A DNA stretch of 64,000 nt from Isoperla grammatica (GCA_945910005.1 OX246741.1:47832239-47896238); one strand, 5' to 3'; shown: positions 10,438 through 22,148, numbered from the stretch's first letter. The notes: a model not told the origin generated them from the letters alone. Translations and numbers: made by a program.

Positions 10438-13400
10438 CGGGCTGGTACTCCAGGATCTCACGTTTGTCCACATCGGAAACAGCGACCTTCTGGCCGACGG
10501 CTCCATTAACTTCTCCAAGCGGTGGCAGCAGTTCAACATCGTTGAAAACATGAAGCGGTTCAAAAAGGGGTAAGTGTTATGTTTATTACTTAGCCAATAG
10601 GAAGACATCATGCCAGACACCATTGTCTCTACATGCATTCATAATTTAACGGGTTTCAATTAAGCAGGGGTGTGTGGGAAGGGATTTTTCAGAGTTGGGA
10701 ATTTCATGTGAACAAACCCGGGAATGGGGGACGGGATTGGGAAATTTCCCAAATACAGTCACACTTCGTTAGGACGTTTCTGAAGGGCCAGGAAAAAATA
10801 AACGTCGTAAACGTGAAAACGTCATAACGAAAATAAATAAAAACATGTCAGAATTGAATATTCTTTAATTTGAAATACATCCATTTTTTAGCTAGTATAA
10901 AAAGAATGAAAAAATACTTCAATATCAAAAGTTATTAATATTTTACAGGCCTATATTGTAAAGCTGGCTACTGTAAATAATAATGTACATAATGTTGAAA
11001 TCACTCGTCGCGCGCTTCTGAATAACAACGAAAGCGCGTTGGCGTCAGTCAGTCTGGCTGTACCAACCACACCCGCCCGCTCCCCTCTCCACTGACCGTG
11101 GACTGCCTGCAACAAACAAAAAAACTTGTCAAGCGGGTTTTATCTCAACGGGCTGTCACGGCCTTGCTACGCTCACTGTGGATGGTCGGGGGGGGGGGGG
11201 GGGGGGGGGTTGGGGAAGGACCTTGAGATGAGAGCAAGAGCGCCCACGGAAAAGAGAAAGAGATAGTTTTGACAAGATTATCACGTGAAAATAACTTACC
11301 ATTTTAGCCAGGTTTGAAGAAGCTTGTGATTTTGGTCTGCCGTGCTCTTTCTAGGCTCAGTCCATACAGCCTACAATAAAACAAAATGTATTAATTTATT
11401 TATTTATTTAATGGGGGACGCGTGTTCAAATCCTGTACAGGGCAATGAAAGCACTAACCTCTTCAAGTTCTGTCCATTTTCCAGTGCGAGCTTGCTTTCT
11501 TGTTGGTTCCGCGGCACTTTCTTCAATCTTTACTTTATTTTTCATAATGGTGTTTAGGGGTACACGGAATAACGCCCACAAGCAACAACACCCACATGGA
11601 ACAAAGCCCACATGGAATATCGCCCACAAGGAATAACGCCCACATGGAACAAAGCCCACATGGAATAACGCCCACATGGAACAAGGCCCACATTTTACGA
11701 TCCCGAAGCTTCCCGAGCGATGCTGCGTTGCCAAATGTTTAATATTGGTTTTGATAGTCGTTACTCACACCTAATTTGCATAATGAAGGTCAACGGCAAT
11801 GCAAGCTTCGGGATCGTAAAATGTGGGCATTGTTCCATGTGGGCGTTATTCCATGTGGGTGTTGTTCCATGTGGGTGTTATTCCGGTAGCTTGCATGGCC
11901 GCCTGGCTCGCGCTCGTAGACAGTGTCCTAAGTCTGCGATAGAGTGCGTTATTCGCAAGAATCACGCCAAAAACTTTGTATACAAACTACAAAGACAAAC
12001 CATCATGGAAGATATCGTTAGCACTAGTGCTTTGATTATGTGTACACGAATCAAACAGTGGAAGATACGCAATACACTTTATTATGTATGACAACCTAAA
12101 ACTCGGGCAGGCCTGCCCCCTAACTTAAAAAAACACATCAATTAGGTCCCCACGTTCAAATGGCAACAAAATATATCGACCACCGTGGTTCCGTACAAAA
12201 ATACCCTAACCTAGAACAAGCCTCAGTATTACAAGCCTGGGTATAAAGCTAGGCCTAGGCACTGGGTCTAGACTAATGATAGGCCTTCATTTCATTTCAT
12301 TCCCTAGGCCTAGCCTAGACAAATATGGGACCAGGGTGTAGGTCTAGGCATAGGTCTAGTCTTACAAATACTCCTGAAGCCCGCTTTCAGAACGATTTCT
12401 AAAAGACCCTAAGTAGGCCTAGAACATAGGCCTAGGTATTACAAGCCTGGGCCCTACTAATGCTAGGCCTACCTTATGAATAAATATGGGACCAGGGTGT
12501 AGGCCTAGGCATAGTCTTACAAATAGTCGTGAAGCCCTAGAGACTTAAGCCGCCTCCAGAACGATTACTAAGACTAACGATTTACCATTATTGTAAGTAG
12601 GCCTTCAGCCTAGATGTAAAATGAATGAATGAAATGAGTGAAGTAATGGAACGAGAATTGGGATTAAATTCGCCATTTTCGAATACGCCTCGCAAATGTG
12701 TAAAAACCAAAGTCTACTTGATCTCCGCCTAGCGGAGGCTCGTCGAACTCCCGAGTTGGCACAAAACAAGGCACATGTGTGGTAATGGTGTTTGTTTGTC
12801 CATGCAGACGGTAGGTGAACTTTGTGTCCCCATTTCCGTTTTAATAACGTACATCCGGCTGGTTCCAGGAGTACATGTCTGTACTTGGTACTGGACAAAC
12901 AAACGAAGCTTATTATATAGCGCTTGCTTTGAAATGAACGCGAGATGACACAGAACTGGGAAAGCAGTGGGTTCAATTCACAAGTTGAAACCCTAGCTTC
13001 TAATTATTTGGGATATGATGTCCATTTATCTCGTTTCTTTAGGAACCTGTCTCGATGACCCCGCAAATGTTCACTGCGACTCTGTATTTTAGTTCGTTTT
13101 TGTATACATTCGTCAGAAAAGTACTGCGGACTGCCTGAAGGCTAATATGTAAAGACAAATTTGCTGAATATTAGTCGACGCTTACCATACACAACATATA
13201 AATCCAACAAAAATGTAAGGGCCTAGCGCTTAAACATAAAAAATTATTATTCAAATTTAATAATGCACCTCAAATAACTTACCATAACCAGCTGCAATGC
13301 GAATGCGAATGCGTTCCCACACTCACTCTTCACTTCCATTGCATCATGTCCCATTTTGTCACTACAAATCAGGTGATGAACTGGTATGTTACCAATAATA

Positions 13401-16400
13401 ATAACAACAATGTGGATTACCTTACACAGGTTATCGGTCCAATGTGTAGCGTAGAGCCTATATATCACACGTATCTGTAGTCACGTATGTGTTGTACAAT
13501 ACACTCTTACCACTTGTGTAGCCGCCAGCTGAGGACGGTATTGTAGCAAGACTGACATGTAGCTGGGGGCGTTCCTTGCTTGGGCCCTTGTTGTCATGCC
13601 GTCATGTCTTGTATGCGCTATCTCAAGGACGAATGATCATGACGTCACGATCTAACATGAAGGCTACAGAGAATAAATATTTTTTCGTAGAAATCCCTGT
13701 TATTGGATGCACACCAGCTTTACCTGATATGTGCGCCTCGTCAGGTGACTAACTAGTTATATTAGGGTGTTTGGAGAAGGAATGTCCGAGGACTGACAGG
13801 AAGGTTCAGTCCTAGCATTTGCTTTTACGACTGAGGAAAACCTCGGAAAAACCGTCAGTCAGAACTGCCGGTGGCCGGAATCGAACTGGAGACCTCCCGA
13901 ATGAGGGTCTCGCGTCTAACTGCTGAGCCACCTCTATCGGTGGACAAACAAGAGCAATGTAGTCCAATCCGCACAAAGCTGTATAGACAAGAGCGCTACG
14001 TCAGACCTCCTTGACTCTAGGGACAAGTTTTCCCACTAGGAAACGTATTTAAGCTCTACAATCGAAAATTGGAAGAGAAGGAAGAAGAAGAAGGATCATC
14101 AAAATGTAAAAAATGCAATACATATTTTTGTCTTATTTTAGTAATTAGAACTTTATTTCCTGTATATACATTTTGTTTCTCTAAAAATCAAGTATTTAAT
14201 AATAAACAATAATTCTATAAAGATATGCACGGACATAAAAGCCTCGTTTAACTGTCACTAAGGTTTTTTTTTTACAATAACGGTTCATCACGAAGGTGGC
14301 TTATCCTTCACGGGACGGGCCACGTTTACTTTCTCCGACATGCGAATGCCGAAGGTGCACTTCTCCTTGGAATAGGGGATGGCATTCTTACCCCCCTCGG
14401 TCTGGTACGCGTTAGGGGCGGGAATGTACGCCTTGCGCTCCTTGGTCGGCAGTCTCACCCCCATGGAGGTGCGCGGCCCTGACCTCTTGACCTTGTCAAG
14501 GTCAGTGACGTCATAGCTCGCCGGGCCCGGGGACTTCTCAGGTCACGTGATCCGAAGGTGGTCGCCGAGTTGTTGGAAAGACGGCGGGTCTTGAGGATGT
14601 CGTCGGGGGAGTAGCGGCCGGGGTCTGGGGTCACCTCTGTATAACAAGGTCACACTTTCACTTCAAGGTCGGCTAGACCCTACACTTGACGGAAACGAGA
14701 ATTCCCGTCAGTTGAAACCGTAAACGGTTTCGTAATGCTGGGTTTACACACACTTCAAGGTTTAAGTTTTAATATTTTGTTCTAAGGAAAGTATTTTCCA
14801 AACTGATTTACTAGGCCGTTTACATTGGCCGGATTTATAAAAGGTCGCCTCTCATTGGCTGGGTTAAGAGCAAACAAGTTGGAATAGTTTCAACTTTCGT
14901 CCTCTCTTAAATCTGAGGAAGGTATGTGAACGCCATGATGCTACTGGCTTGATTCAACTTCGTTAAACCTTATAGGTACCTTAAACCTTATTACGGTGTG
15001 TAAGCCGGGCTTAAAGTAAGCCTCGACTTCTTACGAAATTGGTAAAACATAACTGAGATCACTACCATACCATGTGATTTGCATGCGTGCAATTAAAAGG
15101 TAGGAGCACCGAATATGGTTATCATTTCGGTCGACATATCTAATGTCAAATAACTTCATGATGGAGATATAATGGTACAGTATTTGGAGATACATTCACA
15201 TGGAATAAGCTCTTTGGCTCTTTGGAACAATTTGGTTAATGCTAGCACATATATGTAAGAAACCAATGAAATCAACGAGTTTTCAGTTTGATAAAAACCA
15301 AATAATGAATAAGTTTTATTTACTCCCGTAGATACAAAAATAATGACTGGATGACTTTCAGTAGATGTTAAATTGAACCTTAAAAATAGTCGTGTGGACC
15401 AACAACTATACAATACCTTTCTTAGGAAAGCGGTTCCCCGTGCTAAACGCGAAGGCAGGCCCCGACTTCCTACTCAATCGGTCCCAGGAGCCAGACACGT
15501 CGTAGACTTGGGGTCCGGGCCCCGGCTTCGGCTCCTCACTTAGTATCTTGGTCCGCTGACCGAAGGAGCAGCGAGGCTTTCTGGTCCTCTCAGCGGTGTC
15601 AGAGAAAGGGGTTGTGGGCGCACTGGGCGCTGGTCGAGTTGAGGTTCTTTTCTCTTAGTAGTTTGGTCCGCTGACCGAAGGAGCAGTGAGGCTTTCTGGT
15701 CCTCTCAGCGGTGTCAGAATAGGGGTTGTGGGCGCACTGGGCGCTGGTCGAGTTGAGGTTCTTTTCTCTTAGTAGTTTGGTCCGCTGACCGAAGGAGCAG
15801 TGAGGCTGTCTGGTCCTCTCAGCGGTGTCAGAGTAGGGGTTGTGGGCGCACTGTGGCGCTGGTCGAGTTGAGGTTCTTTTCTCTTAGTAGTTTGGTCCGC
15901 TGACCGAAGGAGCAGTGAGGCTTTCTGGTCCTCTCAGCGGTGTCAGAATAGGGGTTGTAGGCGCACTTGAGCGCTGGTTGAGATGAGGTTCTTTTCTCTT
16001 ATTAGTTTGGTCCGCTGACCGAAGGAGCAGCGAGGCTTTCTGGTCCTCTCAGCGGTGTCAGAGATAGGGGTTGTGGGCGCACTGTGGCGCTGGTTGAGAT
16101 GAGGTTCTTTTCTCTTAGTAGTTTGGTCTGCTGATCGAAGGAGCAGTGAGGCTTTCTGGTCCTCTCAGCGGTGTCAGAGATAGGGGTTGTGGGCGCACTG
16201 TGGCGCTGGTTGAGTTGAGGTTCTTTTCTCTTAGTAGTTTGGTCCGCTGACCGAAGGAGCAGTGAGGCTTTCTGGTCCTCTCAGCGGTGTCAGAGATAGG
16301 GGTTGTGGGCGCACTGTGGCGCTGGTTGAGATGAGGTTCTTTTCTCTTAGTAGTTTGGTCCGCTGACCGAAGGAGCAGTGAGGCATTCTGGTCCTCTCAG

Positions 16401-19400
16401 CGGTGTCAGATTAGGGGTTGTGGGCGCACTGTTGCTCTGGTTGAGATGAGGTTCTTTTCTCTTAGTAGTTTGGTCCGCTGACCGAAGGAGCAGTGAGGCT
16501 TTCTGGTCCTGTCAGCGGTGTCAGAATAGGAGTTGTGGGCGCACTGTTGCGCTGGTTGAGATGAGGTTCTTTTCTCTTATTAGTTTGGTCCGCTGACCGA
16601 AGGAGCAGCGAGGCTTTCTGGTCCTCTCAGCGGTGTCAGAATAGGGGTTGTAGGCGCACTCGAGCGCTGGTTGAGATGAGGTTCTTTTCTCTTATTAGTT
16701 TGGTCCGCTGACCGAAGGAGCAGCGAGGCTTTCTGGTCCTCTCAGCGGTGTCAGAGATAGGGGTTGTGGGCGCACTGTGGCGCTGGTTGAGTTGAGGTTC
16801 TTTTCTCTTAGTAGTTTGGTCCGCTGACCGAAGGAGCAGTGAGGCTTTCTGGTCCTCTCAGCGGTGTCAGAGATAGGGGTTGTGGGCGCACTGTGGCGCT
16901 GGTTGAGATGAGGTTCTTTTCTCTTAGTAGTTTGGTCCGCTGACCGAAGGAGCAGTGAGGCATTCTGGTCCTCTCAGCGGTGTCAGAATAGGGGTTGTGG
17001 GCGCACTGTGGCGCTGGTTGAGATGAGGTTCTTTTCTCTTAGTAGTTTGGTCCGCTGACCGAAGGAGCAGTGAGGCTTTCTGGTCCTGTCAGCGGTGTCA
17101 GAATAGGAGTTGTGGGCGCACTGTGGTGCTGGTTGAGATGAGGTTCTTTTCTCTTATTAGTTTGGTCCGCTGACCGAAGGAGCAGCGAGGCTTTCTGGTC
17201 CTCTCAGCGGTGTCAGAATAGGGGTTGTAGGCGCACTCGAGCGCTGGTTGAGATGAGGTTCTTTTCTCTTATTAGTTTGGTCCGCTGACCGAAGGAGCAG
17301 CGAGGCTTTCTGGTCCTCTCAGCGGTGTCAGAGATAGGGGTTGTGGGCGCACTGTGGCGCTGGTTGAGTTGAGGTTCTTTTCTCTTAGTAGTTTGGTCCG
17401 CTGACCGAAGGAGCAGTGAGGCTTTCTGGTCCTCTCAGCGGTGTCAGAGATAGGGGTTGTGGGCGCACTGTGGCGCTGGTTGAGATGAGGTTCTTTTCTC
17501 TTAGTAGTTTGGTCCGCTGACCGAAGGAGCAGTGAGGCATTCTGGTCCTCTCAGCGGTGTCAGAATAGGGGTTGTGGGCGCACTGTGGCGCTGGTTGAGA
17601 TGAGGTTCTTTTCTCTTAGTAGTTTGGTCCGCTGACCGAAGGAGCAGTGAGGCTTTCTGGTCCTGTCAGCGGTGTCAGAATAGGAGTTGTGGGCGCACTG
17701 TGGTGCTGGTTGAGATGAGGTTCTTTTCTCTTAGTAGTTTGGTCCGCTGACCGAAGGAGCAGTGAGGCTTTCTGGTCCTCTCAGCGGTGTCAGAGATAGG
17801 GGTTGTGGGCGCACTGTGGCGCTGGTTGAGATTAGGTTCTTTTCTCTTAGTAGTTTGGTCCGCTGACCGAAGGAGCAGTGAGGCATTCTGGTCCTCTCAG
17901 CGGTGTCAGATTAGGGGTTGTGGGCGCACTGTTGCTCTGGTTGAGATGAGGTTCTTTTCTCTTAGTAGTTTGGTCCGCTGACCGAAGGAGCTGTGAGGCT
18001 TTCTGGTCCTCTCAGCGGTGTCAGAGATAGGGGTTGTGGGCGCACTGTGGCGCTGGTTGAGTTGAGGTTCTTTTCTCTTAGTAGTTTGGTCCGCTGACCG
18101 AAGGAGCAGTGAGGCTTTCTGGTCCTCTCAGCGGTGTCAGAATAGGGGTTGTGGGCGCACTGTGGCGCTGGTTGAGTTGAGGTTCTTTTCTCTTAGTAGT
18201 TTGGTCCGCTGATCGAAGGAGCAGTGAGGCTTTCTGGTCCTCTCAGCGGTGTCAGAATAGGGGTTGTGGGCGCACTGTGGCGCTGGTTGAGTTGAGGTTC
18301 TTTTCTCTTAGTAGTTTGGTCCGCTGACCGAAGGAGCAGTGAGGCTTTCTGGTCCTCTCAGCGGTGTCAGAATAGGGGTTGTGGGCGCACTTGAGCGCTG
18401 GTTGAGATGAGGTTCTTTTCTCTTAGTAGTTTGGTCCGCTGATCGAAGGAGCAGTGAGGCTTTCTGGCCCTCTTAGCGGTGTCAGAGATAGGGGTTGTGG
18501 GCGCACTCGAGCGCTGGTTGAGATGAGGTTCTTTTCTCTTAGTAGTTTGGTCCGCTGACCGAAGGAGCAGTGAGGCTTTCTGGTCCTCTCAGCGGTGTCA
18601 GAGATAGGGGTTGTGGGCGCACTCGAGCGCTGGTTGAGATGAGGTTCTTTTCTCTTAGTAGTTTGGTCCGCTGACCGAAGGAGCAGCATTCTGGTCCTCT
18701 CAGCGGTGTCAGAGCGAGGGGTTGTGGGCGCACTTGAGCACTGGTTGAGTTGAAGCATCGTTCACTATATTTCTATAACCTGAAAAAGATTTGAAATTTA
18801 TTTTGTGCCACCGAGTTTTTGTGCAAGTGTATTATTTAAAAATGTAGGTGGTTAAAAACCAATGTTTGTGTGGTAGGTCTATGTGTATCATTTAAATGTA
18901 TATACTATATATTATTCTATTATGTGTGTATTATTTATCTATAGGTCTATGTGTATCATTTAAATTTATATACCATATATTATTCTATTATGTGTGTATT
19001 ATTTATCTATTTATTTTATTCCATTCTTAAGTTGGTTTAACTCGAGCGGCATTCTTGAGAAAGGTTTATAACAAAATGAGACTTTGTTGTCAGTTTTAAA
19101 CGTGAGACTACTTTTCCCGACGTCAAATGACGTGGGCTCGGCACCTACACCATAAATGTGGCAACCTTGCTTCCGTGCCCTAGCTATTGGTGTTTGCACC
19201 CACCTACCCTTGTTGACCCTTGATGATGGCATAACTCGTCCCTGACGCCAGCATTCCCAAGGTTTCTCTTGAACCACTTCACCATACCAACCACTCTACA
19301 AACATTTGGTGGTATTTTCAAAAACAGATATTATCGGAGCCGATCTTGTTGGAAAACAAAATTGGTTACCAACAAGTTTAAGGAATAGTTTTGGTGTGAG

Positions 19401-22148
19401 TTGAATGAAGGAGACAATCAAGATTTCTAAAATATTAGGGGTTAAAATCTTCTGTGAAAAAAGAAACTCGAAGCTGTGCAAGGTTTACAAATAAAAACAA
19501 ACATAATCTTTGAAAAATGTCAAACCTCATCATTACCGCAGGCTATACAATACAGACGGTGTTGTTTGTGCCAATGATTATTTCCGATAATTACAGCAAC
19601 TAGATCAAAACAGTGTTCTTCAACTTGACAACCATGTTGGCAAGTTATAAAGTGTGATGTTGATACAAATAAGAAGATAAGGAAATGGTAGGATTAGTGT
19701 TTTTCTTTTCGGACTAGTAAATTACAAACCTCACTTGCCCAGTTTAAAATATGAGCCCTGTGCACATAGTTATTTCGTAAACTGTTCACTAGAATAATAA
19801 ATAAAACTACAAATACTCACATTAAAATTTACATAATCCAAACAGTTAGCTTTTTTTTATATTTTTTTCTCCGATATTTTCTGCTCTGCAAAGACGACTG
19901 TCGGTGCTTCTTGCTGGAATTTGGGTTTGCTTGAGAGTTGTTTCTATAGTTACTTTATACTTCTTATAGGCTGTTTGTTGTTGATTGTGTCTTATCGACA
20001 ATAAAGAAACTGGAAACAGTTTGTTGTTGGTGCTAGAATCAAATCCTTTACCATGCTGTGACAATACTGGGAACTTTCGTTTTTGGAGGGTGGACAATCG
20101 ACGCTAGCGCTCCCCGTGCCTTTTAGTAACCCACATTGATTGCAACATGGGAAGTCAATGGAATCGTGCTTTTGAAGCCTTCTAACTTTGAAACTCCTGG
20201 CTGGAGCTAGGTACTCCTTCACTCTAGGTTCGCTGCTAAAATTGTTTGCCTCGTCATCAGTGGTAAGATCGGACAGAGTCCAGTATTGTCAGAGGATGGT
20301 ACAGTATTTACTGGAATCATGTACGTAGATAAAATGCACATTGGAACAGATTGATATTTTCTTCTGGGTTGTTTCGTCGTGTTGGTACCGAGTTTTCACT
20401 CGACGTTTCGCCACCCAATTTTATTTTTTTTTATTCACCCAACGTCGAGTGAAAAGTCTGTACCGACACGACGAAACAACCCAGAATAAAATATCAATCT
20501 GTTCCCATCTACGGGTCGTGAAAGCCTCCAACAACTCAAAATGCAGTAGGAATCTGCTCTAGTTTTCAGCAACACATTTAACAGCTCACAGTCAACCTAT
20601 TCATAGTTCCCACGTGACGTCACAGCGGCCATGATTGCAACACAATTAAGGAGGACCAATCCTAGATCATTGGCAAATACTATTTGCCAAATACTATTCA
20701 AATTTAATAAATAAGCCTAATTAAAGGAATAGTCAGATGAAGAACTAAAAAATCACCAATTAGTCATTAGTCCATGAAATTCAGTTATGTGTAAAATACA
20801 ATTGATATAGGTTGCTTCAATGCAAGAAAAAAAATAGTGAACAATTAGCTATTCTACTAGATTCCCTTCGGCAGCTCTTGCTGCATTTTTCTTCTAAAGC
20901 GTAGTGTAACTGTATCGGTTCTGAGGTCGCTGGCGCCTTCCTGATAGACAGAGGACTCATTGTGTTACATGAGACCAGCCGTGTGTTATACGAGACCAGC
21001 CCGCGCTCCGCGAAACGCTCGGCGACTGCGGACAGTACCGCTCAAAACAGATTGCAACTTTTTCTACACATCATGTCACACAAAAATTAATTGCAGGGTA
21101 TGTAGTAGAAGTAAACGTTCGTACTAAGAAGTATGTTATCGGTAGAGAAACGATGCACATTAAACCTCCTGATCGATTTTTGATCAGTGCCCTATTTTAG
21201 CGGTGGTTTTACTTTCTCAAGGCAACATTTTTTTTATATGGGAATTACCATGAGAAAAGTTGCTCGGTGCTACTTGGTAGCACCAAACCAAATAATCGCG
21301 TTTTCTTTAATTTTTTAACCGCCTGCTTTTAAAGTATGGTATCTTTTAGTCATGTTTTTTATATTTAAAGGTGGACATCTACAAATGGTAGTTCTTTAGT
21401 TTTTCACCCGACTATCCCTTTAAGAATTTAAAAAGTAAACCTTATTAATACAAAATAAAGAAAATACCACACGTATATATTTTATTTAAAAAAGCAGGCT
21501 GGATTTTAAAGAATGAAGAGTTTATGTGTTCTAACACCACCGCCTTTAATTGTTTCTCCATGGCAACGTCAAAGTTTGATCACAAATGTGGCCGCCACGC
21601 GCAACTATGTGACGTATGTGCAACCTATGAATGGGTGGACTATATAGTATCACGTGGACATTTTCTACCAATAGAAACAAGGGTACTACTGTAAATGAAA
21701 AAGTATAGGTGCTAGGCTAATACACCATTTGAAAGGAGGCAACTTTAGGCCTACTTGCATTTAGATTGTTCCATGGAATGTAGGCCTATGCATATGCTTT
21801 GGAATAGGCTAACACTTTTTCAAGATTTTTGTACAAAAAATGTGTGTGCTAGTTGGTCTTGGTGGATGAATCCTAAAAAAAAATTAAGATAATAAAATTC
21901 TGAAAAACAGCAGCCTCGTAACGGCACATTAGGATTACTATTGTGGTTGTGTCTTGTTTATGTTTGTTTGTTTATTTCAGCATCAGTTCATGTATATTTG
22001 TATTTTTAATTACAGAACGTACTCGTTCAAAAAACACGAGCGAATCATCGCCTTCTTCAGCAACTTCGACGAGTTTCTGTGCGAAGAAGCCATGTGGCAG
22101 ATTTCCGAATCCATCAAGCCGAGAGGAGGCAAGAAAACTCAAGCATGA
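10438..22148 (+). CDS. RAPGEF1: RAPGEF1 (C3G), last two coding exons: end of the RasGEF (CDC25) domain
   Basis: C3G is the guanine nucleotide exchange factor that activates Rap1 downstream of CRK adaptors at the membrane. Exons: 10438-10569 (132 nt, after TTTCAG, before GTAAGT) and 22016-22148 (133 nt, after TTACAG, stop TGA 22146-22148). The phases join (GG+A). The first encodes GLVLQDLTFVHIGNSDLL...NFSKRWQQFNI, the conserved end of the CDC25 catalytic fold. The second encodes the final helix (KKHERIIAFFSNFDEFL) and a short basic tail. The alignment pattern follows C3G rather than other RasGEFs (RWQQFN, the EEAMWQISESIKPR end). Earlier exons are not seen back to position 1, so they lie left of the window or beyond the retrotransposon. 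The 11.4 kb intron contains an antisense ODF3-like gene. A GA microsatellite starts about 20 bp after the stop. Confidence 0.88.
10570..11562 (+). other. RAPGEF1 last intron, first part: no gene
   Basis: Non-coding. Near 10755-10850 there is a CAGTCACACTTCGTTAGGAC stretch with AACGT-rich words that resembles the end of a pogo-type MITE; no partner end found. A 22-bp G run lies at 11188-11209. Confidence 0.5.
11563..11886. mobile_element. Palindromic MITE made of short CCCACATGGAA-type repeats, TA duplication
   Basis: Flanked by TA at 11561-11562 and 11887-11888. Inverted ends are ACGGAATAACG-like. The left arm is a tandem series of ~16-bp units alternating CCCACATGGAACAAAG and CCCACATGGAATAACG; the right arm carries the complement. 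A centre of about 100 bp lies between inverted copies of AAGCTTCGGGATCGTAAAAT-like sequence. The TA duplication suggests a Tc1/mariner-type mover (inference). Confidence 0.75.
11889..13744 (+). other. RAPGEF1 intron, middle part: repeats but no exon
   Basis: Contains a tandem duplication (12227-12590, described separately) very rich in TAGGCCTA. A short motif CTTGATCTCCGCCTAGCGGAGG near 12718-12740 recurs in variant form near 55974. No coding exon recognised on either strand. Confidence 0.5.
12227..12590. repeat. Two-copy ~210-bp tandem duplication rich in TAGGCCTA
   Basis: TATTACAAGCCTGG starts at 12227 and again at 12437. Shared internal words include ATATGGGACCAGGGTGTAGG, CATAG/TCTTACAAATA and CAGAACGAT. 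The second copy has small deletions. Confidence 0.8.
13745..13942 (-). repeat. tRNA-derived SINE
   Basis: On the minus strand the head 13940-13865 has an A-box-like TGGCTCAGCAGTTAGACG (13930-13913) and a B-box GTTCGATTCC (13886-13877). A non-tRNA body with TTTTTCCGAGGTTTTCCTC follows, and a tail containing CTAACTAGTTA-like sequence near 13745-13765. The A/B spacing fits a pol III promoter. The acceptor stem does not pair, so it is not a tRNA gene. Confidence 0.75.
14288..15632 (-). CDS. ODF3/SHIPPO-type (CIMAP family) sperm or cilium protein, C-terminal exons, frameshifted
   Basis: Visible exons on the minus strand: about 15632-15417 and 14636-14288 (stop TGA 14290-14288), joined at GT 15416 and AG before 14636 in matching phase. 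SHIPPO-type repeats are seen: SEEPKPGPGPQVYDV (first exon), PDPGRYSPDDI and SPGPASYDVTDLDKV (second), then YIPAPNAYQTE and a final FGMRMSEK block. Family members bind the lumen or surface of axonemal and manchette microtubules. Between FGSRDLRS and PGPASY the frame changes by one base (14531-14545), consistent with one missing base: a mutation or a sequencing error. The 5' end of the upstream exon merges into a minisatellite built from that exon, and no earlier exon was found. The gene sits antisense in the RAPGEF1 intron. The exact paralogue is not resolved. Confidence 0.72.
14637..15416 (-). other. Intron of the ODF3-type gene
   Basis: Bounded by a GT donor at 15416-15415 and an ACAG acceptor at 14640-14637 on the minus strand. 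AT-rich, nothing else recognised. Confidence 0.6.
15545..18760 (-). repeat. Exon-derived minisatellite, ~27 tandem units of 114-116 bp
   Basis: The anchor GTTTGGTCCGCTGA (or one-base variants) recurs at 15661, 15775, 15890, 16005, 16121, 16237 and so on to 18661, with spacing 114, 115 or 116 bp. On the minus strand each unit carries about 80 bp nearly identical to the 5' part of the ODF3-type exon at 15632-15545 (APTTP.SDTAERTRKP.CSFGQRTK). It is followed by TACTAAGAGAAAAGAACCTC and an AG resembling a branch point plus splice acceptor. Unit lengths rotate the reading frame, so the array cannot be one long coding exon, though short open frames appear. A five-unit block of 577 bp (16583-17159) is repeated essentially exactly at 17160-17736. 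Confidence 0.95.
18761..20342 (+). other. RAPGEF1 intron, third part: no gene recognised
   Basis: Apart from a 68-bp tandem duplication (18876-19010) this is unremarkable AT-rich sequence. Upstream exons of the ODF3-type gene would be expected here on the minus strand, but I could not identify any SHIPPO-like block. Confidence 0.5.
18876..19010. repeat. Two-copy 68-bp tandem duplication
   Basis: GGTCTATGTGTATCATTTAA begins at 18876 and 18944. The copies differ at a few positions. Confidence 0.85.
20342..20506. repeat. Inverted repeat, ~70-bp arms
   Basis: GGAACAGATTGATATTTT at the left end pairs with the complement at the right end. The arms also contain GGGTTGTTTCGTCGTG and TTTTCACTCGACGTT, and a short T-rich loop separates them. 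Likely a small fold-back MITE or an inverted pair of repeat tails. Confidence 0.8.
20590..21645. mobile_element. Fold-back/TIR element ~1.05 kb, non-coding
   Basis: Inverted ends: AACCTATTCATAG near 20598 against CTATGAATGGGTGG near 21628, with GTGACGT and GGCCGC words mirrored inside. Subterminal GAACTAAAAAATCACC (near 20743) is mirrored by GGTAGTTCTTTAGTTTTTCACC (near 21390). A part (20731-20960) has an inverted copy at 62740-62955. The exact ends and duplication are not determined. Confidence 0.6.

Noticed and set aside
11426..11734. 102-codon ORF with FHVG repeats
   Set aside because: It lies in the arm of a palindromic MITE and reflects its 16-bp tandem units; no domain and no exon borders.
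13865..13940. tRNA gene
   Set aside because: A- and B-box-like words are present but the acceptor and other stems do not pair, and a SINE body follows. The same holds for 43235-43335.
18423..18758. Open frame of 111 codons on the minus strand
   Set aside because: It is an accidental read-through of three minisatellite units and shifts phase against the exon it derives from.
15545..18760. Regular ~115-bp repeats as a CRISPR array or as repeated coding exons
   Set aside because: The whole unit is repeated with no unique spacers, and the context is eukaryotic. Unit lengths of 115 and 116 bp rotate the frame, and no GT donor ends the exon-like part, so they are not normal tandem exons.
19011..20222. 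Minus-strand ORFs as upstream exons of the ODF3-type gene
   Set aside because: No PGP-type SHIPPO motif and no splice pattern linking them to the exon at 15417-15632.
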